Assembly: GCF_000738675.1 (NCBI RefSeq)
Contig: NZ_JPUX01000001.1
Coordinates: forward strand, 310,001-374,000
Length of the DNA: 64,000 bases
Origin: Serratia nematodiphila DZ0503SBS1
Lineage (GTDB): Bacteria; Pseudomonadota; Gammaproteobacteria; Enterobacterales; Enterobacteriaceae
Direction: 5' to 3'
Shown here: positions 18,833 through 29,750 of the stretch, one piece after another
How positions within the stretch are numbered: position 1 is the first letter of the stretch
How the letters are laid out: each line of letters begins with the position of its first letter
The notes under the pieces: generated by a model
Told to the model about the DNA's origin: nothing
The model's database searches: none
What the model saw: the letters and a program-made list of their open reading frames with translations, nothing else
Made by a program: the position numbers and the translations under genes

Positions 18833-21121
18833 ATGACGCGAAAAATAACCTGGTTAACTGCTCTGGCCTTAGGCATCAGCACCCTGTCGCAGGCCGAAAC
18901 CGCTACCGCGCCGACCGTGGCGGCCCAGCCGCCGATCGCCGCGGCGGCCGATACGGCGACCGCGCCGCAGGATCCGAATGCGCCGGTGCGCGACGTGTCG
19001 CTGCCGTTCGCGCAGATAGCGCCGCCGCCGGGCACCTTTGTTCTGCGCGGCACCCGGCCGGACGGGCAGATCGAATTCGGCGTGCGCAGCGATGAGGTGG
19101 TCTCGCAGGCGATGCTCGACCTGGAATTTACGCCGTCGCCGGCGCTGATCCCGGTCGAGTCGCACGTCAAAATCTATCTGAACGACGAATTGATGGGCGT
19201 GACCACGATCGCCAAGGAGCAGTTGGGCAAGCCCAATCGCATCCAGATGGCGATCGATCCGCGCTATATCACCGATTTTAACCGCGTCCGGCTGGTGTTT
19301 GTCGGCCATTATCAGAACATCTGCGAAAACCCGGCCAGCACTTCGCTGTGGCTCGACGTCAGCAAGTCCAGCGCGCTGAAGCTGCGTTTCCAGACGCTGC
19401 CGGTGAAAAACGAGCTGTCGCACTTCCCTGAGCCGTTCTTCGACAGCCGCGACAATCGGCCGCTGACGCTGCCGATGGTATTCGCCGGCCAGCCTGATCT
19501 CGCCCAGCAGCGCGCGGCGGGCATTCTGGCCTCCTGGTTCGGCAGCAAGGCGCAGTGGCGCGGGCAATCCTTCCCGACGCTGTATAACGCGCTGCCGGCG
19601 CAGCACGCGGTGGTGTTCGCCACCAACTCGCAGCGCCCGGATTTCCTGCGCGATTATCCGGCGGTCAACGGCCCGACGGTGGAGATGATCAGCCACCCCG
19701 ACAATCCGTACGTCAAACTGCTGTTGATTCAGGGGCGTGACGACAACGATTTGATCACCGCGGTGAAGGGCATCGCGCAGGGTAACATCCTGTTCCGCGG
19801 CCAGAACGTGACGGTGGACAAGGTGGAACAGCTCGCGGCGCGCCAGCCTTACGACGCGCCGAACTGGGTGCGCACCGATCGGCCGATGACCTTCGCCGAG
19901 CTGCAGCAATATGCCGAACAGCTGCAAACCAGCGGCATCGAACCCGGCCCGATTTCGCTGACCATGAATCTGCCGCCGGATCTGTTCCTGATCCGCAGCA
20001 CCGGCATCGACATGCACCTGAAATACCGTTATACCGCGCCGCGTATTCAGGACGGTTCGCGGCTGAGCGTCAGCCTGAACAACCAGTTCGTGCAGGCTTA
20101 CTCGCTGGTGCCGGAACACGAGCAGGGCGCGCAGCTGCTGCGCCTGCCGCTGACGCAGGGGCTGCTCGACTCCGACAGGAACGTCAGTATCCCGGCGTTG
20201 CGGCTGGGCGCCACCAACCAGCTGCGCTTTGACTTTGACTACACCACGCTGCTGGCCAGCGGCGCGGAAGGGCGCTGCGAAACCTACTCCTTCACGCAAA
20301 ACCACGCGGTGATCGACGGCGCGTCCACCATCGATTTCTCCGGCTATCGCCACTTTATGGCGATGCCGGATTTGCGCGCCTTCGCCAACGCCGGCTTCCC
20401 GTTCAGCCGCCTGGCGGATCTGTCGCAAACGCTGGTGTTGGTGAACCAGAAACCGCAGCCGGCGCAGGTCAGCGCGCTGCTGAACGCGCTAGGCGTGATC
20501 GGCGCGCAAACCGGCTACCCGGCGCTGGCTTTTACGCTGAGCGACGACTGGTCGCAGGCCAAGGATCGTGACGACGATATCCTGATGATCGGCACCATTC
20601 CGCCGGCGCTGCGCGACGACAAGAAAATCAGCCTGCTGGTGGACGCCACTCAAAGCTGGGTGAAGCAGCCGACGCGCCAACCGCCGTTGCCGAGCGCGGA
20701 ATTGCTGGCCGAGGACGCCAAGCCGGACAGCAAGACCACCGTCAGCTCCGAGGGCGCAATGTCGGCGATCATCGGCGTGCAATCGCCGTTCAACGATCAG
20801 CGCAGCATCGTGGCGCTGCTGGCGGACAGCCCGCGCGGCTATGAGTTGCTGAACAATGCCCTGCTGGACAGCGGCAAACGTGCCGCGGTGTTCGGCTCGG
20901 TGGCGGTGATCCGCGAATCGGGGGTCAACAGCTTGCGCGTCGGCGATGTTTATTATGTCGGCCACCTGCCGTGGTGGGAGCGGCTGTGGTATGCCCTCTC
21001 CACCCACCCTGTTCTGCTGGCGGTGCTCGCGATGGTGCTGGTGGTGATCCTGGGGCTGATGCTGTGGCGTGGCCTGAAGGCCTTCAGCCGGCGGCGTCTG
21101 GCGCCTGAAGATCGGGATTGA
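18833..21121 (+). CDS. bcsB: Cellulose synthase periplasmic subunit BcsB
   Basis: A 762-residue periplasmic protein (779 in E. coli), anchored by one C-terminal transmembrane helix, that completes the BcsA channel and guides the glucan through the periplasm. A signal peptide (about 22 residues, ending STLSQA) is followed by an Ala/Thr/Pro-rich stretch and two repeats of carbohydrate-binding plus flavodoxin-like domains. The membrane anchor is near 735-750 ([19 protein letters not shown]), followed by a short basic tail. It starts 62 bases after bcsA and shares its last bases with the possible earliest start of bcsZ. Confidence 0.95.
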   Translation: MTRKITWLTALALGISTLSQAETATAPTVAAQPPIAAAADTATAPQDPNAPVRDVSLPFAQIAPPPGTFVLRGTRPDGQIEFGVRSDEVVSQAMLDLEFTPSPALIPVESHVKIYLNDELMGVTTIAKEQLGKPNRIQMAIDPRYITDFNRVRLVFVGHYQNICENPASTSLWLDVSKSSALKLRFQTLPVKNELSHFPEPFFDSRDNRPLTLPMVFAGQPDLAQQRAAGILASWFGSKAQWRGQSFPTLYNALPAQHAVVFATNSQRPDFLRDYPAVNGPTVEMISHPDNPYVKLLLIQGRDDNDLITAVKGIAQGNILFRGQNVTVDKVEQLAARQPYDAPNWVRTDRPMTFAELQQYAEQLQTSGIEPGPISLTMNLPPDLFLIRSTGIDMHLKYRYTAPRIQDGSRLSVSLNNQFVQAYSLVPEHEQGAQLLRLPLTQGLLDSDRNVSIPALRLGATNQLRFDFDYTTLLASGAEGRCETYSFTQNHAVIDGASTIDFSGYRHFMAMPDLRAFANAGFPFSRLADLSQTLVLVNQKPQPAQVSALLNALGVIGAQTGYPALAFTLSDDWSQAKDRDDDILMIGTIPPALRDDKKISLLVDATQSWVKQPTRQPPLPSAELLAEDAKPDSKTTVSSEGAMSAIIGVQSPFNDQRSIVALLADSPRGYELLNNALLDSGKRAAVFGSVAVIRESGVNSLRVGDVYYVGHLPWWERLWYALSTHPVLLAVLAMVLVVILGLMLWRGLKAFSRRRLAPEDRD

Positions 21122-21135
21122 CGGCGGTGAACGCG

Positions 21136-22239
21136 ATGCTGCAACGCCTGTCGCTCGGCATGCTGCTGCTGTGCGCTTTCAGCGCGGCGGCGGCCTGCGA
21201 ATGGCCGGGCTGGCAACAGTACAAGCAGTTCTACATCAGCCCGCAGGGGCGGGTGATCGACCCGAGCAGCCCGAACAAAATCACCACCTCTGAGGGGCAG
21301 AGTTACGGCCTGTTTTTCGCCCTGGTGGCCAATGACCGGCCGACCTTCGACCAGCTGTTGACCTGGACGGAGAACAATCTGGCGGCGGGCGATCTCAGCG
21401 CCCGTTTGCCCGCCTGGCTGTGGGGCGAGAGCGACGATAAGCAGTGGAAGGTGCTGGACGCCAACTCGGCGTCGGACGCCGATCTGTGGATCGCTTACAA
21501 CCTGCTCGAAGCCGGCCGCCTGTGGAAAAGCCGGCGTTATCAAACCCTGGGGACGCTGCTGCTGCAACGCATCGGCCGCGAGGAAGTGGCCGACATTCCC
21601 GGCCTGGGCCTGATGCTGCTACCGGGCAAAGTCGGGTTCGTGGCGGAAGATCGCTGGCGGCTGAATCCCAGCTACCTGCCGCCGCAGCTGTTGGCGCGTT
21701 TTGCGGCGCTGAACGGCCCATGGCGCGCGATGCGCGAGGTCAATCAACGGCTGTGGCTGGACACCGCGCCGCACGGTTTCTCACCGGATTGGGTGGTGTG
21801 GCGGGTCGGCGCCGGTTGGCAGCCGGACACCGTCAAGCCGAACGTCGGCAGCTACGACGCCATTCGGGTTTATCTGTGGGCCGGCATGCTGGCGGACGAC
21901 GATGAGCACAAGGCGGCGCTGCTTGAACGCTTCCAGCCGATGGCGCAGCTCACTGCCAAGCAGGGCGTGCCGCCGGAGAAAACCGATACCGCCAGCGGCA
22001 AAACCACCGGCGACGGCCCGGTCGGTTTCTCCGCTTCTATGCTGCCGATGCTGGCGACGCAGGCTGAAGCGCTGGCGGTGCAGCGGCAGCGCATCAGCGA
22101 GCATCCGCCGGGTGACGACGCCTATTTCAGCGCTTCGCTGACGCTGTTCGGTCAGGGATGGGATCAACAACGTTATCGCTTTAATCGTCAGGGTGAATTG
22201 CAACCCTCGTGGGACGGCCAATGCACAACTTCAAAATAA
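21136..22239 (+). CDS. bcsZ: Periplasmic endoglucanase BcsZ, glycoside hydrolase family 8
   Basis: About 367 residues. It is a periplasmic cellulase that trims mislaid or nascent glucan and is needed for normal cellulose output. The signal peptide ends at SAAAA before CEWPGW. The proposed catalytic acid is Glu53 in [11 protein letters not shown], equivalent to E. coli E55. The [10 protein letters not shown] segment holds the proposed base Asp. GVDxxS-like spacing and the motif NSASDADLW also fit GH8. Possible starts are TTG 21118, GTG 21127 and ATG 21136; the ATG gives a normal signal peptide and near-E. coli length (368), so it is chosen. Overlaps with bcsB and bcsC indicate tight operon packing. 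Confidence 0.93.
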   Translation: MLQRLSLGMLLLCAFSAAAACEWPGWQQYKQFYISPQGRVIDPSSPNKITTSEGQSYGLFFALVANDRPTFDQLLTWTENNLAAGDLSARLPAWLWGESDDKQWKVLDANSASDADLWIAYNLLEAGRLWKSRRYQTLGTLLLQRIGREEVADIPGLGLMLLPGKVGFVAEDRWRLNPSYLPPQLLARFAALNGPWRAMREVNQRLWLDTAPHGFSPDWVVWRVGAGWQPDTVKPNVGSYDAIRVYLWAGMLADDDEHKAALLERFQPMAQLTAKQGVPPEKTDTASGKTTGDGPVGFSASMLPMLATQAEALAVQRQRISEHPPGDDAYFSASLTLFGQGWDQQRYRFNRQGELQPSWDGQCTTSK

Positions 22240-25200
22240 ACTGGCTGAATTTGATTCCGCTGAGCCTGGCGATGCTGCCGCAGGCGCGCGCTGCGGAGGC
22301 CGTGGCCCCGGAACAGTGGCTGCTGGAACAGGTGCGCATTGGCGAGGCCGGCAACAAGGACGATCTGGTGCGCCAGTCGCTGTACCGGCTCGAGCTGATG
22401 GATCCGAACAACCCGGACGTGATCGCCGCGCGCATGCGTTTGGCGCTGCGGCAGGGCAACATGGCGCTGGCGCAGCAGCAGCTGGACAAGCTGAAAACCC
22501 TCGCGCCGCAGTCCAGCGCTTATCGCCAGGCGCAAATGAACATGCTGCTGACCCAGCCGGAAACCCGGCAGAAGCTGCAGCAGGCGCGCCTGATGGCGAC
22601 CGCCGGCCGGTTGCCGGAAGCCAAGGCGCAGTACGATGCGTTGTTTCACGGCGAGCCGCCGACGCTCGATCTGGCGGTCGAATACTGGCGGCTGGTGGCG
22701 CGTTTGCCGGGGCAGGAGGCGAAGGCGTTAAAGCAACTGCAGGCGCTGGATCAGCAATATTCAGGCAATGTGGCGCTGCGCATGTCGCTGGCGCGCATGC
22801 TGTTCAGTCAGAACCAGGACGCGCAGGCCTATGAACTGCTGCAGAAGATCGCCGCCGATCCGGCCGGGCGCGGCGACGCCGCCGATCTGTGGCTGGACAA
22901 GGTCAAAGCGATGCCGGTCAGCGCGCAGAGCGTAGCGGCGCTCAACCGTTTCCTCGGCGTATTCGACACCGGCGATCAGGCGACCAGCGCCCGCGAAGAG
23001 CTGGCCAGACAGCAGAAGCTGCTGGCCGATCCGGCCTATCAGGCGCGGGTGCGCGGCCTGGCGCAGGTGGATAAAGGCGGCAGCCGGGCGGCTATTCCGG
23101 AATTGCAAAAGGCGCTGGCGGCGGCGCCGAACGACGCCGAGGTGCTGGGGGCGCTCGGCCAGGCCTACTCGCGCGCCGGCAACCGCCCGCAGGCGCTGAA
23201 GCTGTTCCGCCAGGCGCTGGCGGCCGACAAGAATGGCTACGGCAGCGGCAAATGGCAGAGCCTGATCAAGAGCACCGGCTACTGGCTGGCGATCGACGAG
23301 GGCGACAAAGCGCTCAAGGCCGGCAATCTCGCGCTGGCCCGGCAGAAATATCAGCAGGCGCGCCAGCTCGACGACGGCGACGGCAATGCGTTTATCGGCC
23401 TGGGCGATGTGGCGGTGGCGAGCAAGGATGACGCCGCGGCGGAAGGGTTTTATCAGCAGGCGTTGCGACGCGATCCCGGCAACGGCAGCGCGCTGCGCGG
23501 CCTGGTGAATATCTATCAGCGCCAGTCGCCGGAAAAAGCGCTGGCCTACCTCAACGGCCTGCCGCGCAGCCAACAGGCCAAGCTGCGCAGCACCCTCGAC
23601 GGACTGCGGCTCGATATGTTGAAGCAGCAGGCGGAGACGCTGGCGGCACAGCAGCAGTGGCAGCAGGCGGCGGAAATCTATCGCCGCGCTCAGCCGATGG
23701 ATCCCGACGACGTCTGGCTGACCTATCGCTATGCGCAGGCGCTGCGTCAGGCCGGGCAGCCGCAGCAGGCAGACGCTCTGTTCCGGCAGCTGGCGCAGCG
23801 CCAACATGCCAATCCGCAGCTGACCTACGCCTATGCGCTCTATCTTTCCGGCAGCGATCGCGACAGGCAGGCGCTGGCGCAGCTTAATACGCTGCCTGCG
23901 GCACAGTGGAACGACAACATGCGCGAGCTGGCGCAGCGGCTGAAAATGCAGGCGGTAATCGAGCATGCCGAACGGCTGCGGGCGGCCGGTGACGAACCGG
24001 CGGCGGAGGCCTATCTGCGCCGGCAGCCGGCGGACACGCGCATCGATTTGCTGCTGGCCGACTGGGCGCTGGCGCGCGGGGAGTATGCGGCGGCGCTGGA
24101 CGACTATCAGCGGGTGAAACGGCGTGAGCCGAACAACCCGGATGCGCAGCTGGGCGAGATTGAAGCCTATGTGGCGCAGGGAGATCTGGACGCGGCGCGT
24201 CAGCGGCTGAAAACCGAACAGCAGCCACAAGACGCTTCGCTCAACAGCCAGCGGCGAGTCGCCAACGCCTGGGGGGCGGTCGGCGATCCGCAGCAGGCCG
24301 AAGCTATCTTCGACCGACTGAAAACGGCGGCGGCTTCGGAGCCCGTCGGACAGACCAAGGCGCTGGTTTACCGTGACGCCGCCCGGCTGGAGCGGGCTCA
24401 GCAACAGCCTGAGCGGGCGCAGCAGGATTACCGCCAGGCGATGGTGGCCAGCGGCATCACGCCGACGCTGCCGCAGGATAATGACAGCTACACCTATTTG
24501 ACGCGCAATAATCCGAGCGACGACTGGCTGAAACGCGGCATCCGCTCCGACGCCGCGGATCTGTATCGACAGCAAGACGTGAACGTCACGCTCGATCACG
24601 ATTACTGGCGCTCGAGCGGCACCGGCGGCATTTCCGACTTCAACGCGCACGATACCATGCTGCAGGTGGACATGCCGCTGCATGACGGGCGCGCCTTCTT
24701 GCGCACCGACACCGTGCAGCTGGATGCCGGCCGCTTCTCGACCGACGGCAGCGGCAAATACTACGAAACCTTCGGCACCTGCCACACACAAGGGTGCCGC
24801 GGCGATGAACACCAGAAAACCACCGGCACCAGCGTGGCGGCCGGCTGGAAAAACGATCGCTGGGCCGCCGACATCGGCACGACGCCGATGGGCTTTGAGG
24901 TGGTCGACTGGACCGGCGGCCTGGCCTACAGCGGCGACTGGAACCACATTGGTTGGACGGTGGCGGCTTCGCGACGGCCGATCTCCAGCTCGCTGCTGGC
25001 GTTCGGCGGCGCCAAAGACCCGAATACCGGCATCACCTGGGGCGGCGTGCGCGCCACCGGCGTCAGCCTGAGCGCCAGCTACGATCGCGGCGAGGCGAAC
25101 GGCGTCTGGGCCGATCTCAGCGCGCACCAGATTACCGGCAAGAACGTGGCGGACAACCAGCGGCAGCGGTTGATGGCCGGTTACTACTACAAGCTGATCA

Positions 25201-25694
25201 ACGAAGACAATCGTCGCCTGAGCGTCGGGCTCAATACCATGCTGTGGCACTACCAGAAGGATTTGAGCGGCTATTCGCTGGGGCAGGGCGGCTATTACAG
25301 CCCGCAGCAATATCTGTCGCTGTCGCTGCCGGTCAACTACCGTCAGCGCACCGAGAACTGGTCGTGGGAGCTGGGCGGTTCGGTTTCGCTGTCCCATTCG
25401 AAGACCGACAGCCAGCGCCGCTATCCGCTGCAGGGGCTGATCCCGGATTCGTTGCCCGATAAGTTCGCCGTCGAGGACGGCAGCTCTTCGAGCGGCGTCG
25501 GTTATACCCTGCGGGCGATCGTCGAACGCCGTCTCAGTTCGCACTGGACGCTCGGCGCCGGCATCGATATTCAACAGGCGAAGGACTATACGCCGAGCCA
25601 CGCGTTGATTTATCTGCGTTATTCCCTGGCCGGCTGGCAAGGGGATCTCGATTTGCCGCCGCAGCCGCTGACGCCTTACGCCGACTTCAAGTAG
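22221..25694 (+). CDS. bcsC: Cellulose export outer-membrane protein BcsC
   Basis: A 1157-residue protein, matching the E. coli length. A signal peptide (about 24 residues, ending ARA) leads into a long periplasmic solenoid of TPR repeats (about 30-800) rich in Ala, Gln and Leu. The last ~340 residues form an outer-membrane beta-barrel of the BCSC_C family, with alternating aromatic strands. BcsC carries cellulose across the outer membrane. The ATG at 22221 is chosen over the in-frame GTG at 22209; either overlaps bcsZ. The TPR part contains open frames on other strands that are compositional shadows. Confidence 0.95.
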   Translation: MHNFKINWLNLIPLSLAMLPQARAAEAVAPEQWLLEQVRIGEAGNKDDLVRQSLYRLELMDPNNPDVIAARMRLALRQGNMALAQQQLDKLKTLAPQSSAYRQAQMNMLLTQPETRQKLQQARLMATAGRLPEAKAQYDALFHGEPPTLDLAVEYWRLVARLPGQEAKALKQLQALDQQYSGNVALRMSLARMLFSQNQDAQAYELLQKIAADPAGRGDAADLWLDKVKAMPVSAQSVAALNRFLGVFDTGDQATSAREELARQQKLLADPAYQARVRGLAQVDKGGSRAAIPELQKALAAAPNDAEVLGALGQAYSRAGNRPQALKLFRQALAADKNGYGSGKWQSLIKSTGYWLAIDEGDKALKAGNLALARQKYQQARQLDDGDGNAFIGLGDVAVASKDDAAAEGFYQQALRRDPGNGSALRGLVNIYQRQSPEKALAYLNGLPRSQQAKLRSTLDGLRLDMLKQQAETLAAQQQWQQAAEIYRRAQPMDPDDVWLTYRYAQALRQAGQPQQADALFRQLAQRQHANPQLTYAYALYLSGSDRDRQALAQLNTLPAAQWNDNMRELAQRLKMQAVIEHAERLRAAGDEPAAEAYLRRQPADTRIDLLLADWALARGEYAAALDDYQRVKRREPNNPDAQLGEIEAYVAQGDLDAARQRLKTEQQPQDASLNSQRRVANAWGAVGDPQQAEAIFDRLKTAAASEPVGQTKALVYRDAARLERAQQQPERAQQDYRQAMVASGITPTLPQDNDSYTYLTRNNPSDDWLKRGIRSDAADLYRQQDVNVTLDHDYWRSSGTGGISDFNAHDTMLQVDMPLHDGRAFLRTDTVQLDAGRFSTDGSGKYYETFGTCHTQGCRGDEHQKTTGTSVAAGWKNDRWAADIGTTPMGFEVVDWTGGLAYSGDWNHIGWTVAASRRPISSSLLAFGGAKDPNTGITWGGVRATGVSLSASYDRGEANGVWADLSAHQITGKNVADNQRQRLMAGYYYKLINEDNRRLSVGLNTMLWHYQKDLSGYSLGQGGYYSPQQYLSLSLPVNYRQRTENWSWELGGSVSLSHSKTDSQRRYPLQGLIPDSLPDKFAVEDGSSSSGVGYTLRAIVERRLSSHWTLGAGIDIQQAKDYTPSHALIYLRYSLAGWQGDLDLPPQPLTPYADFK

Positions 25695-25863
25695 CCGGAA
25701 GGGGAAAGATTCGGAGTGTCGGACGCCGGGGAGTTTTGTTACCCTGTGTCCGGGTCGCGTTTGTTCGCTTTAGGAAAAGACTGAAACCCGCGATTTTCTT
25801 GGTTTTGCCTGCGGCATAGCCAGATAAAAACAGCCGATGATCGAGTATACTCAGCCCGGTTCG

Positions 25864-25894
25864 AGGGGGCGGGTGAGAGTCAGCCCCCTTTTTT
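25864..25894 (+). terminator. Intrinsic terminator in the leader of the hmsP-like gene
   Basis: AGGGGGC (25864-25870) pairs with GCCCCCT (25883-25889) across a 12-base loop, and the T-run 25889-25894 follows. It lies 170 bases after bcsC and only 30 bases before the proposed TTG start of the next gene. It may end bcs transcription, or act as an attenuator in the leader of the downstream gene. Confidence 0.8.
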
Positions 25895-25923
25895 GTTTCA
25901 GCCCGATTTCACGGAGAGCAGGT

Positions 25924-27930
25924 TTGCGGGTCAGGCGTTCGTTAACGATTAAGCAGATGGCGACAGTGTCCGGCGTGGCGCTGGTCACGATCTGCATTTT
26001 TATCGTGATCCAGTTATTCCACTTTGTGCAGCAGCGCAGGGATGACTACGCCCAGCAACTGGAGAATATCGCTCATTCCGTGCGCCAGCCGCTGGCGGAA
26101 GCGGTGCTGCGCATGGACGTGCCGGAAGCCAAAAGGGTGCTGAACACGCTGTTGCCGGTCGGCATTCTCAGCCGGGCGGATATCGTGTTGCCGAACGAGT
26201 TTCAGGCGCTGCACGCCAATTTCCCGCCGGAGCGGCCGGTGCCGACGCTGATCGCCCGGCTGTTTGAGCTGCCTATCCAAATTTCCGTGCCGCTCTATTC
26301 GCTGGAGCGGGTGCCCGCCAACCAGCAGCCGCTGGCCTATCTGGTGCTGCAGGCCGATTCGTTCCGCATGTACCAGTTTATCCTCAGCATTTTGTCGACC
26401 ATGCTGTCGACCTATCTGCTGCTGGCGCTGATCCTGTCGGTGGCCATCACCTGGTGCATGAACCGGTTGATGGTGCATCCGCTGCGCGCGATGGCCAAAG
26501 AGCTGGAGAACATCTCGCAGGACGAAGCGCCCTATCACCAGCTGATGCTGCCGGCGCTGCACCAGGACGACGAGCTCGGCCTGCTGGTGCGCAATTACAA
26601 CCGCAATCAACAGACGCTGGCCAAGGCGCATGCCGATATGAGCCGCCTGAGTACCCGCCACCCGGTGACCGAACTGCCGAATCCTGCATTGCTGAACGCG
26701 TTGCTGGAACAGCATATCGCCTCCAGTCTGCGCCCTGAGCGTTTTAACCTGCTGGTGATCGGCATCGAGACGCTGCATGAAGCGTCTGGCGTGATGAGCC
26801 CGGCGATGCGTGAAGCGCTGCTGCTGGCGCTGGCGAAGAAGCTGCGCGGCTGCATCGACGAAAACGGCGTGCTGGCACAGCTGAGCAATACCGAATTCGC
26901 CATTCTGGCCAAGGGCATTGAGCGGCCGTTCCACGCCATGCAGCTGGCGCGGCGCATCATGGCGGAGATCAATGCGCCGTTGACGCTGGAAGGTCTGGCG
27001 CTGCGGCCCAACGCCAGCATCGGCATCGCGCACTACCTCAATCAGGGGGAGAGCGCGGAGCAGCTGCTGCGCAGCGCCACCTCGGCGATGATGTCCGCGC
27101 ACCGCGAAGGAAAAAATCAGATCCTGTTCTTCGAACCCAGCCTGACGGAACGCACGCAGAAGCGGCTGACGCAGGAGAGCGAGATCCTGCACGGCATTGA
27201 GCAGCGGCATTTCACGCTGTTCCTGCAGCCGCAGATCGACATGCAGTCCAACGAGGTGATCGGTGCCGAAGCGCTGCTGCGTTGGCAGCAGTATGACGGC
27301 AGCTATACCCTGCCGGCCGACGTTATCCCGCTCGCGGAAGAGCTGGGCGTGATCGTGCCTCTCGGCAACTGGGTGCTGGAAGAGTCTTGCCGTATCCTGG
27401 CGGACTGGCAGCAGCGCGGCATTGCGCTGCCGCTGGCGGTTAACGTTTCCGGTATTCAGATGCAGGATGAAGCGTTCGTCCCGCATCTGAAAAACCTGCT
27501 GGCGCAGTATCGGATCGATCCGCGCAAGCTGCTGCTGGAGATCACCGAGACGGTACGCATCGACGATCTCGATCGCGCCTTGGCGCTGCTGCGCGAGCTG
27601 CACGACCTGGGGCTGTCGATCGCTCTGGACGACTTCGGCATGGGCTATTCCAGCCTGGAGTACCTCAACCGCTTGAAATCCCTGCCGATCGATTTGATTA
27701 AGATCGACCGCAGTTTCATTCAGGGGCTGCCGGCCGACGATGCGATGGTGCGCATCGTCAGTTCGATCTCCGAAGTGCTGGCGTTGCCGGTGATGGCCGA
27801 AGGCGTGGAAAACGCCGAACAGCGCAACTGGCTGCTGCAGCACGGCATTCGCAGTGGGCAAGGATTCCTGTTCGCCCGGCCGCTGCCGCGCGAAGCGTTC
27901 GAAGCCGAGTTTTGCCGCGCGGCGCCGTGA
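25924..27930 (+). CDS. pdeK: c-di-GMP phosphodiesterase, HmsP/PdeK (YhjK) type
   Basis: A 668-residue inner-membrane EAL protein. Two transmembrane segments (about 13-33 and 153-178) bracket a periplasmic sensor region, followed by HAMP-like, GGDEF and EAL domains. The GGDEF site is degenerate (SNTEF, 321-325), so no cyclase activity is expected. The EAL site is intact: EALLRW (449-454), VNVSG, LEITE, DDFGMGYSS, KIDRSFI and EGVE, consistent with active phosphodiesterase. The start is TTG at 25924 after GGAGAGCAGG, because MRVRRSLTIKQ matches the Yersinia HmsP N-terminus as remembered. The open frame extends to an ATG at 25837, but that would place the terminator inside the coding region. It lies after bcsC as in E. 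coli, which suggests control of cellulose or biofilm signalling. Confidence 0.92.
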   Translation: MRVRRSLTIKQMATVSGVALVTICIFIVIQLFHFVQQRRDDYAQQLENIAHSVRQPLAEAVLRMDVPEAKRVLNTLLPVGILSRADIVLPNEFQALHANFPPERPVPTLIARLFELPIQISVPLYSLERVPANQQPLAYLVLQADSFRMYQFILSILSTMLSTYLLLALILSVAITWCMNRLMVHPLRAMAKELENISQDEAPYHQLMLPALHQDDELGLLVRNYNRNQQTLAKAHADMSRLSTRHPVTELPNPALLNALLEQHIASSLRPERFNLLVIGIETLHEASGVMSPAMREALLLALAKKLRGCIDENGVLAQLSNTEFAILAKGIERPFHAMQLARRIMAEINAPLTLEGLALRPNASIGIAHYLNQGESAEQLLRSATSAMMSAHREGKNQILFFEPSLTERTQKRLTQESEILHGIEQRHFTLFLQPQIDMQSNEVIGAEALLRWQQYDGSYTLPADVIPLAEELGVIVPLGNWVLEESCRILADWQQRGIALPLAVNVSGIQMQDEAFVPHLKNLLAQYRIDPRKLLLEITETVRIDDLDRALALLRELHDLGLSIALDDFGMGYSSLEYLNRLKSLPIDLIKIDRSFIQGLPADDAMVRIVSSISEVLALPVMAEGVENAEQRNWLLQHGIRSGQGFLFARPLPREAFEAEFCRAAP

Positions 27931-28203
27931 GCGTCGCGATACCTTTCCGGTACTTTTCCTCGTCCGAAAATCGCCATTCTTTACCTACCTCTTTTGCGTT
28001 AGTGCAAACAAAGGCTTACGCAATTTTCAGCTTTGCACCCCGACTGACGCGTTTCAGCTCTTAAATTCACATCAACCCCACACGGTGGGTGCAACAAATT
28101 ATTTCCATGTTGTTAAGTGGGTGTTATTTTCCGCGCAAGCGATGAACAGGCTGGATTTTTAGACTGCTGCCTGGTGCGTGTCTTCCCCCCATAGGATGTT
28201 CAT
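27931..28203 (+). promoter_or_regulatory. Upstream region of dctA
   Basis: A 273-base gap with no gene. In E. coli, dctA is activated by DcuR and CRP. Here I see an inverted repeat, CCCCACACGGTGGG, at 28076-28089, but no confident CRP or promoter match. Confidence 0.35.
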
Positions 28204-29490
28204 ATGAAAACAACGATCTTTAAGAGCCTCTATTTTCAGGTGCTGACGGCGATCACGCTGGGTATCCTGCTTGGCCATTTCTACCCTGACCTCGGCGCCG
28301 AGATGAAACCTCTGGGCGATGGTTTCGTCAAACTGATCAAGATGATCATCGCGCCGGTGATCTTCTGCACCGTGGTGACCGGCATCGCCGGCATGGAAAG
28401 CATGAAGGCGGTGGGGCGCACCGGCGCCATCGCGCTGCTGTATTTTGAAATCGTCAGCACCATCGCGCTGATTATCGGCCTGGTGATCGTCAACCTGGTG
28501 CAACCGGGCGCCGGCATGAACGTCGATCCCGGCACACTGGACGCCAAAGCGGTGGCAGTCTACGCCGAGCAGGCGCAGCAGCAGGGCATCATTCCGTTCC
28601 TGCTGGACATCATCCCCGGCAGCGTGATCGGCGCGTTCGCCAGCGGCAACATTCTTCAGGTGCTGCTGTTCGCGGTACTGTTCGGCTTCGCCCTGCATCG
28701 TCTGGGCGACAAAGGGCAGCTGATCTACAACGTGATCGACAGCTTCTCGCGGGTGATTTTCGGCATCATCAACATGATCATGCGCCTGGCGCCGCTGGGG
28801 GCCTTCGGCGCCATGGCGTTTACCATCGGTAAATACGGCGTCGGCACGCTGGTGCAACTCGGCCAACTGATCGTGTGCTTCTATATCACCTGCATCCTGT
28901 TCGTGGTGGTGGTGTTGGGCAGCATCGCCCGCGCCAACGGCTTCAGCATCTTCAAATTCGTCAACTACATCAAAGAAGAGCTGCTGATCGTGCTGGGAAC
29001 CTCGTCGTCCGAATCCGCGCTGCCGCGCATGCTGGATAAAATGGAGAAGTTGGGCTGCAAGAAATCGGTGGTGGGTCTGGTGATCCCGACCGGATACTCC
29101 TTCAACCTGGATGGCACCTCTATCTACCTGACCATGGCTGCGGTGTTTATCGCTCAGGCGACCAACACCCACATGGATATCATGCATCAGATTACCCTGC
29201 TGGTGGTGTTGCTGCTCTCCTCCAAAGGGGCGGCGGGCGTGACCGGCAGCGGCTTTATCGTGTTGGCCGCCACCATCTCCGCCGTAGGCCACCTGCCGCT
29301 GGCCGGCCTGGCGCTGATCCTCGGCATCGACCGCTTTATGTCGGAAGCCCGCGCGCTGACCAACCTGGTGGGCAATGGCGTGGCGACCGTGGTCGTGGCC
29401 AAATGGTGTAATCAGCTGGATGAGAAACAGCTGAAAGACACCCTGAACAACAAAAACACCGGCGCGGACAAAACGCTGCCTTCCGCCTGA
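28204..29490 (+). CDS. dctA: C4-dicarboxylate:cation symporter DctA
   Basis: A 428-residue inner-membrane transporter (the same length as E. coli) of the glutamate/dicarboxylate-symporter family, importing succinate, fumarate and malate under aerobic growth. Family motifs are present: the Ser-rich hairpin [42 protein letters not shown], and the last helix with [15 protein letters not shown]. The N-terminal start [14 protein letters not shown] is conserved. It stands alone between the phosphodiesterase gene and yhjJ, in the E. coli order. Confidence 0.96.
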   Translation: MKTTIFKSLYFQVLTAITLGILLGHFYPDLGAEMKPLGDGFVKLIKMIIAPVIFCTVVTGIAGMESMKAVGRTGAIALLYFEIVSTIALIIGLVIVNLVQPGAGMNVDPGTLDAKAVAVYAEQAQQQGIIPFLLDIIPGSVIGAFASGNILQVLLFAVLFGFALHRLGDKGQLIYNVIDSFSRVIFGIINMIMRLAPLGAFGAMAFTIGKYGVGTLVQLGQLIVCFYITCILFVVVVLGSIARANGFSIFKFVNYIKEELLIVLGTSSSESALPRMLDKMEKLGCKKSVVGLVIPTGYSFNLDGTSIYLTMAAVFIAQATNTHMDIMHQITLLVVLLLSSKGAAGVTGSGFIVLAATISAVGHLPLAGLALILGIDRFMSEARALTNLVGNGVATVVVAKWCNQLDEKQLKDTLNNKNTGADKTLPSA

Positions 29491-29503
29491 TTTCGGCGGT
29501 AAA

Positions 29504-29529
29504 TCACCGGCCGCAGCCGCGGCCGGTGA
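29504..29529 (+). terminator. Stem-loop after dctA
   Basis: TCACCGGCC (29504-29512) pairs with GGCCGGTGA (29521-29529) across an 8-base loop, 13 bases after the dctA stop. A weak pyrimidine tract follows, so the termination efficiency is uncertain. Confidence 0.65.
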
Positions 29530-29750
29530 GCTTCTTCCCCTGCCTCGTAACGATTTTTTGCATTAAAAACCCCGCAATCTATTATTTTTCACTCTAATGA
29601 GTGACATCCGCAAAGGCGCGCGGTCTAACACGATGGTACACTTTCTGCTTTCCGCCCCACTGTGAAACTCAGGGCGTATTTTTATGATTCCATTGAATGG
29701 AATACACGCATTTGCATAAGAAATTGGATAGTCATTAAGTAGGGGTTCAC

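Noticed and set aside
22761..25640. 959-codon open frame on the minus strand across bcsC, and similar long antisense frames (5639-7402, 16320-17750, 18869-20428, 26014-27861, 31975-33342)
   Set aside because: High GC in the third codon position of the real genes suppresses stops in the opposite frame. The translations are rich in Arg, Gln, His and Ala with no domains, and the sense genes are unmistakable.
25837..25923. ATG start for the phosphodiesterase at 25837
   Set aside because: The added 29 residues are not similar to HmsP/PdeK, and the segment contains an intrinsic terminator. TTG at 25924 has a strong ribosome-binding site.
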